Shown here: positions 59,613-64,000 of the stretch, piece by piece
How positions within the stretch are numbered: position 1 is the stretch's first letter
How the letters are laid out: each line of letters starts with the position of its first letter
Origin: Manihot esculenta
Lineage: Eukaryota; Streptophyta; Magnoliopsida; Malpighiales; Euphorbiaceae
Direction: 5' to 3'
Length of the DNA: 64,000 bases
NCBI RefSeq assembly: GCF_001659605.2
Contig: NC_035171.2
Location: 28,623,825 to 28,687,824 of the forward strand
The notes under the pieces: model-generated
Seen by the model: only the letters and a program-made list of their open reading frames with translations
Databases searched by the model: none
Told to the model about the DNA's origin: nothing
Program-made: the position numbers and the translations under genes

Positions 59613-60707
59613 TCATTCGCTCCAGTACTTCTCATCAGCATCATGACCATCCTCCCTCTCATCATCAGACCCTTCAACCAAACTCATCTTAAACCTCTTC
59701 ACATCCTCCACAGCAGAACTCCTAAACAAACCCACGTCAACTGCACCAGACACCATGTGATATCCTCGTGATTTCATATTAGTGGGTCCATCATGCGGCA
59801 ATGCAAACCCTGCCAAGTAGGCCCCACCTCCACTCCCTGGGTTGGACCCCACCACTGCTTTCTCAGCTACTCTCATCATCTCCCTCACTTTCTTGTGCCC
59901 TGGGTCCCACAGATACCCCATGCTTGCACTCAGATCTAACGGCCCCATTTGTATGCAGTCAACCCCTTCAACGGCTGCGATCTCAGCGGCTTTCTTCACC
60001 CCTTCTTCGCTCTCTACTTGGCACATGATCAACAACTCGTCTTCGTAATTACTTAAATACCCTTCATCAATGCCATAACTCGATGCTCTAACTACGGTGT
60101 GCGCCGTTCCACGTATGCCAGCTGGCGGAAACCGGCAATACGACACCGCTTTCTTTGCCATTTTGGGGCTTTCAATCATCGGAAACATGATCCCTTGGGG
60201 ACCCAGATCTAATGCCTTCTTTGCCCATGTAGGACAGCTCTCTGGTAATCGGATGATCGCGGGAGTATGCGTGGCGCCTAGAGCGCGGAGACAGTTGAGG
60301 GCTTCCGTAATGCCACCGGGACCGTGCTCCATGTCGACGACAACGAAATCGTAGCCTGCAAGGCCGGCAATTTCCGCAAGGGTCGGGGAGAAGCTAAGGA
60401 GGAAGAGGCCATAGAGAGTGTCACCACTCCGGAGACGAGATTTTAAAGATTTGAGTGAGGAAGTGCCAACAGAAATGGAATCTTCGGTGGTGGTGGTGTT
60501 AATAGGGGAGAGATCGGAGGCGGAGGAGGAAGATTTCAGCGGGGTAAGGGTGAGAGCAGTGGGGGTGGTGGGGTTTAGGGGTTTGAAAGTGAAGGGGTAT
60601 TTAGAGAAGGAGAACAGTGGTTTTGTGGGTTTTTGAAGTTTCGATGATGTGAGGGAAGTGCGAGCGACGGCAGAGGCGGTGGTGGGACAGAAAGTGAGAG
60701 CGGTCAT
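59613..60707 (-). CDS. HpcH/HpaI aldolase-citrate lyase family protein, plastid-targeted
   Basis: An intronless 364-residue frame. Residues 1 to about 75 are rich in Ser/Thr/Pro with almost no acidic residues, a chloroplast transit peptide pattern. The body is a TIM-barrel HpcH/HpaI (PF03328) domain: TLYGLFLLSFSPTLAEIAG, VVVDMEHGPGG, PAIIRLPE, GPQGIMFPMIES, GIRGTAHTVVRAS, then metal-site regions MCQVESEEG and MGPLDLSASMGYL. Bacterial relatives cleave 4-hydroxy-2-oxoacids to pyruvate plus an aldehyde; the plant substrate is not known to me. Plant copies are often labelled phosphoenolpyruvate carboxylase family protein, which is misleading. The acidic tail (EGSDDEREDGHDADEKYWSE) is unlike the core. 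Confidence 0.93.
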   Translation of the reverse strand: MTALTFCPTTASAVARTSLTSSKLQKPTKPLFSFSKYPFTFKPLNPTTPTALTLTPLKSSSSASDLSPINTTTTEDSISVGTSSLKSLKSRLRSGDTLYGLFLLSFSPTLAEIAGLAGYDFVVVDMEHGPGGITEALNCLRALGATHTPAIIRLPESCPTWAKKALDLGPQGIMFPMIESPKMAKKAVSYCRFPPAGIRGTAHTVVRASSYGIDEGYLSNYEDELLIMCQVESEEGVKKAAEIAAVEGVDCIQMGPLDLSASMGYLWDPGHKKVREMMRVAEKAVVGSNPGSGGGAYLAGFALPHDGPTNMKSRGYHMVSGAVDVGLFRSSAVEDVKRFKMSLVEGSDDEREDGHDADEKYWSE

Positions 60708-62392
60708 GGTGGAGTGATAGTGGTACTGAGAGTGGGAGGCTTCCGAACAAGAGTGAAGGAACGAGGAAGAGGTGATATTTCTCTTTTTGTTTTTATTTTA
60801 GCTATTTAGTTAAAAACACAGTATATTAAAATATAAATATTATTTAATTTTTATAATTTAAAATTTTATTAATTAATCTTTAATTTTATAAAAAAATTAA
60901 TTAATTAATCTTTAATTAAAGACATTTCAGATTTTTAGAAAAATTAATTAATAAAATTTTAAAAATATTTTAACGTATCTTTCACAACTAAAGAATTGTC
61001 CAATAATTTTTTTTATATACTAAATAATAATTTTATGAATATTTTTTAACTTACAAGTTGGGAGCCAGACCACCGGCCGTGGATGGACGGGAGGTTTTTG
61101 TTTTGTTTTAAATAAACAATTACGATCTATTCAAAAAATTATAGTTTTTAAGATAAAACTCACATGAAAGACAAAATATAAGGCTTTTTTTAAAAAAAAA
61201 AAAAAACAGAGAAGATATTATTTTAGTACTAACATAACGGTGAATATTGCAAAATTTAGTACCAAAGAAACGGTGAATATTGCAAAATAAATAAATTATA
61301 GAATTAAATGTTTTTTTTTTTAAATGAAAATTGGGATCTGAGATTCAAATGCAATGCAATTATGAGTGTGAGTGCAATGTTAAATCTCTATTTATAAATT
61401 TTAAAAATAATAAAAACTGTCAAAACATTTTTTAGTCTAATAACAAAATTATTTTGAATAAAGTATACTTTACTAATACAATTAATTACAATTAATATTT
61501 AAATTTGAAAGAATCTCACAACATTATTTTTCATTTCTTAGTAGGTAGATTTGGTTAAAGGTTATTATGCTTCGTTTACTAACCATTTTTTAGCATTAAC
61601 AGTTTATATTCTTCAATAATATAGTGATTTCGTGAGAATGTAACAGGCAGGCAAAGCCATTTCAAATGGGAATTAGTAGTAAAATTTAAATAAATTTTCA
61701 TAAAATTATTTTAATTTTTTAAAATAATAATTGTTTAAATAATAATAACTAATTTATTTTTTTAAATTTCTTTATTTCTCCATGATGGGTTTTATGGTTA
61801 GAAAATCAAATCACATGGGAAATATTATTCTTCACTTATCAACACCTGTCAATACAGAATGGTTTTCTCTGATGATAAACTTGACCCTTTCTGGAATCTA
61901 ATCACTCTCAAAGCTCCCGTGTTGTTTTTATCTTTCTCCTCTTTATGATAATAAAAAAACAACAGCCTCATTCTCTAAGCAAACAAATTAAAATTATCAA
62001 CAACGTAGAATTTTTATGTTAAATTTGCTTGTAGAAAAATAAATTATATTTCTAATTTACATTTAATTTCCAATTTAATTAAATATTGAATTTAGAAAGG
62101 GAAGCTTTGAAAAGGCCAAAAAATTAGGATAGACCAATTCAGTGATAAGAGCCCCTCTCCATCATTTGCATCCAAATTTGAGATATTCAACAAATTTATT
62201 ACCTTAATGATACCCTTATGCATAGCTTAAACAACAGAATAATGAAAGTTTTATATTCCATCATCAAACTCCAAGCAATAATCAAATAGCAAATCAAAAT
62301 CCACAAGTATTTCAATCACAAAAATATAACGGGACAAAAGTGATTCTTTTCATCTCCTAAAAACTAATAAACTCCTGGCAAACTTTCATCGT
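60708..62392. other. aldolase gene upstream region, spacer, and eL38 3' flank
   Basis: 60708-60790 is probably the 5' untranslated region of the minus-strand aldolase-family gene. 60790-62150 is AT-rich; ACGGTGAATATTGCAAAA occurs twice at about 61229 and 61270. 62220-62392 is probably the eL38 3' untranslated region. No gene seen. Confidence 0.5.
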
Positions 62393-62894
<502 letters not shown>

Positions 62895-63097
62895 TTAAAT
62901 AGTTCTTGCAAAGCAGAAAAACTGATTATACAAATTTGACACTCAGGACATGATGAATAAAATTAGCAACAATAACAAACCATCTACAAAATCCTAATTA
63001 TAGAAGCTTAAAGAGCATTCTTAGATGTCACAGATAGAGGACACCAAAGAGAAGGCTTTACTCCTAGTTCATCAAGGACATTACGACACTATCAAGA

Positions 63098-63209
63098 AGA
63101 TATAGTTTCCCAACGTCCAATGCAACATAAAAGCAGCCTTGGATAGCGAGGGAGAACTTAATAGGCTTCACAAAAAGCAGCATTAACTAATTAAACTTAG
63201 TGTAAAGCT
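63098..63209 (-). ncRNA. H/ACA-like snoRNA candidate, copy 1 (ACA changed to ATA)
   Basis: The counterpart of 63646-63761 in the duplicated cassette. On the minus strand it begins AGCTTTACACTAAG; the 3' hairpin keeps TCCC...GGGA and TCCAA...TTGGA stems around an unpaired pocket. The terminal box reads ATA three bases from the inferred end, where the other copy has ACA. No convincing H box (ANANNA) is visible. Possibly a decaying copy. Confidence 0.4.
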
Positions 63210-63305
63210 ACCAGATTATAGGTACAGATTAAAGTAAAGCCTTTACAGTGTACCCAGAAATTAAAAGGCATAAATAAAGGAATCAAAAATTGAGACACTG
63301 TATCA

Positions 63306-63390
63306 AGGAACTCAGTCCCTTAGATGTTCTTAAAGAGTTGCGATCATTACCGCAAATCATTACAGGTCTGTAGGACTCATCACTGCTCCT
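63306..63390 (-). ncRNA. C/D-box snoRNA, copy A
   Basis: On the minus strand: terminal stem AGGA/TCCT, C box GTGATGA, D box CTGA, and an internal TTGCG/CGCAA hairpin whose loop carries GTAATGAT (C'-like). The 14 nt upstream of the D box, AGAACATCTAAGGG, is a perfect antisense to plant 18S rRNA CCCTTAGATGTTCT as I remember it, and ACAGACCTGT near the 5' end is antisense to the adjacent 18S ACAGGTCTGT. By the D+5 rule the first guide predicts 2'-O-methylation of the U after CCC in CCCUUAGAU. It lies upstream of eL38 coding exons on the same strand. Confidence 0.85.
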
Positions 63391-63645
63391 TTTAATGTAA
63401 ATTAAAATTAGATAGAGAATAAAACTAAAATATGCTCATTGTTGTTCGCTAAGAAACAAAAAGAGAAATCTCAAGGGGAGGCATGAAAAACGCAACACAA
63501 ACACATTTCTTAAATTCTAAAAACAAATTGTTTATCAAACTATCATTTGAAAATAATTCCTCCAATTTCCCATTTATGAATAAATACAACAAACCAACAT
63601 TTTTTTTGTGTGTGTGCATGTTTATATATTTATCGAAATGATAAG

Positions 63646-63761
63646 AAATGTAGTTTCCCGACGTCCAAATGCAACATGTATTGAAGACTTGGATAGCGAG
63701 GGAAACAACTTTTTAGGCTTCATTAATAGCAGCATTAACTAATTGAACTTAGTGTAAAGCT
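63646..63761 (-). ncRNA. H/ACA-like snoRNA candidate, copy 2
   Basis: 116 nt on the minus strand, starting AGCTTTACACTAAG. The 3' half folds as TTTCCC...GGGAAA (lower stem), an unpaired pocket (TCGCTA on one side, CGTC on the other), then TCCAA...TTGGA (upper stem). It is followed by CT, ACA and three bases (TTT), the exact spacing of an H/ACA 3' end. The 5' half can close GCTT/AAGC. The hinge H box is poor (AAAAAG), which lowers confidence. Conserved with copy 1. Confidence 0.5.
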
Positions 63762-63850
63762 GTAAGCTCACAATAAACAAAGCCCATACAATATTCACAG
63801 AAATTCCAAAACAAAAACAAAGAAAACAAAATATTTTAGAAAAATTTACT

Positions 63851-63933
63851 AGAGAACTCAGTCCCTTAGATGTTCAAGAAGTTGCGATCATTACCGCAAA
63901 TCATTACAGGTCTGTAGGACTCATCACTGCTCT
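63851..63933 (-). ncRNA. C/D-box snoRNA, copy B
   Basis: Minus strand: terminal stem AGAG/CTCT, C box GTGATGA, D box CTGA, with both 18S antisense elements as in copy A (GAACATCTAAGGG and ACAGACCTGT). The terminal stem differs from copy A (AGGA/TCCT) by a paired change at the same position on both strands, which keeps pairing and argues that both copies are under constraint. The loop before the 3' guide is three bases shorter. Confidence 0.87.
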
Positions 63934-64000
63934 GTTTGATATTCCATAAAATAATATAAAACAGAGGTTGAAATATAGCTGCTTTTCATGTTCAACAATC

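Larger units (their letters stand above)
63094..63390 (-). repeat. snoRNA cassette, duplication unit 1
   Basis: Direct duplicate of 63643-63933. Shared blocks include CTTGGATAGCGAGGGA, AGCAGCATTAACTAATT, CTTAGTGTAAAGCT and the whole C/D-box RNA. Sequence between the two functional blocks is less conserved, suggesting selection on the RNAs or a recent duplication with local changes. Confidence 0.85.
63643..63933 (-). repeat. snoRNA cassette, duplication unit 2
   Basis: Direct duplicate of unit 1 (63094-63390) in the same orientation, about 250 bp upstream of it on the gene strand. It contains C/D-box RNA B and the H/ACA-like candidate with an intact ACA. Confidence 0.85.

Noticed and set aside
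60097..60636. Plus-strand frames opposite the aldolase-family gene
   Set aside because: Shadows of the minus-strand coding sequence, whose GC-rich codons keep the other strand open.

Overview
The window is nuclear DNA from a flowering plant, almost certainly a eudicot. It has multi-exon genes with GT-AG introns, very AT-rich spacers, plant families (DUF936, a calreticulin-3-type calreticulin, an organelle-targeted glyoxalase II) and many plant-type transposable elements. A Malpighiales/Euphorbiaceae-like source is my guess from overall appearance only.

Left 13 kb: nested repeats. A Ty3/gypsy element of the Tekay/Del type enters from the left edge (gag, protease, RT, RNase H, integrase, chromodomain) and ends in a 2.3-kb 3' LTR at 9227. 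A 2.2-kb solo LTR of an unrelated family sits in its gag-pol junction (1240-3441, TSD TCAGG). To the right, a decayed transposon-type gag-like gene (9371-13205) is split by a solo LTR of the same family as the gypsy element (9898-12233, TSD CCTTC). Nearly every stop in these reading frames can be explained by a C-to-T transition.

13-18 kb: AT-rich spacer with a tRNA-Asp(GTC) gene and a second copy whose anticodon stem is damaged. 18.2-28.0 kb: an eight-exon glyoxalase II gene on the minus strand, with a 4-kb Ty1/copia element in intron 5. 29.6-30.2 kb: a copia 5'/gag fragment. 30.7-43.0 kb: a 14-exon calreticulin-3 gene (minus strand) ending in HDEL, with a 4.3-kb copia element and a Stowaway MITE in intron 8. 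44.3-49.9 kb: a four-exon DUF936 gene (minus). 52.5-54.2 kb: a textbook non-autonomous Mutator-like element (123-bp inverted repeats, 9-bp TSD, GC-rich cargo) next to a 5'-truncated LINE with a 15-bp TSD. 54-59.6 kb: AT-rich spacer with two copies of a dispersed repeat. 59.6-60.7 kb: an intronless plastid-targeted HpcH/HpaI aldolase-family gene (minus). 62.4-64 kb: the 3' exons of ribosomal protein eL38 (minus) and, just upstream on the same strand, a duplicated cassette that I read as C/D-box snoRNA plus H/ACA-like RNA, twice.

The protein genes are unrelated housekeeping genes: methylglyoxal detoxification, ER glycoprotein folding, an unknown function, organic-acid metabolism and translation. 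The snoRNA cassette beside eL38 is the one place where neighbours plausibly work together, since both serve ribosome production. The most unusual items are that cassette, the Mutator-like element with its cargo, and the palindrome-rich gypsy LTRs. I saw no sign of a wholly new protein system.
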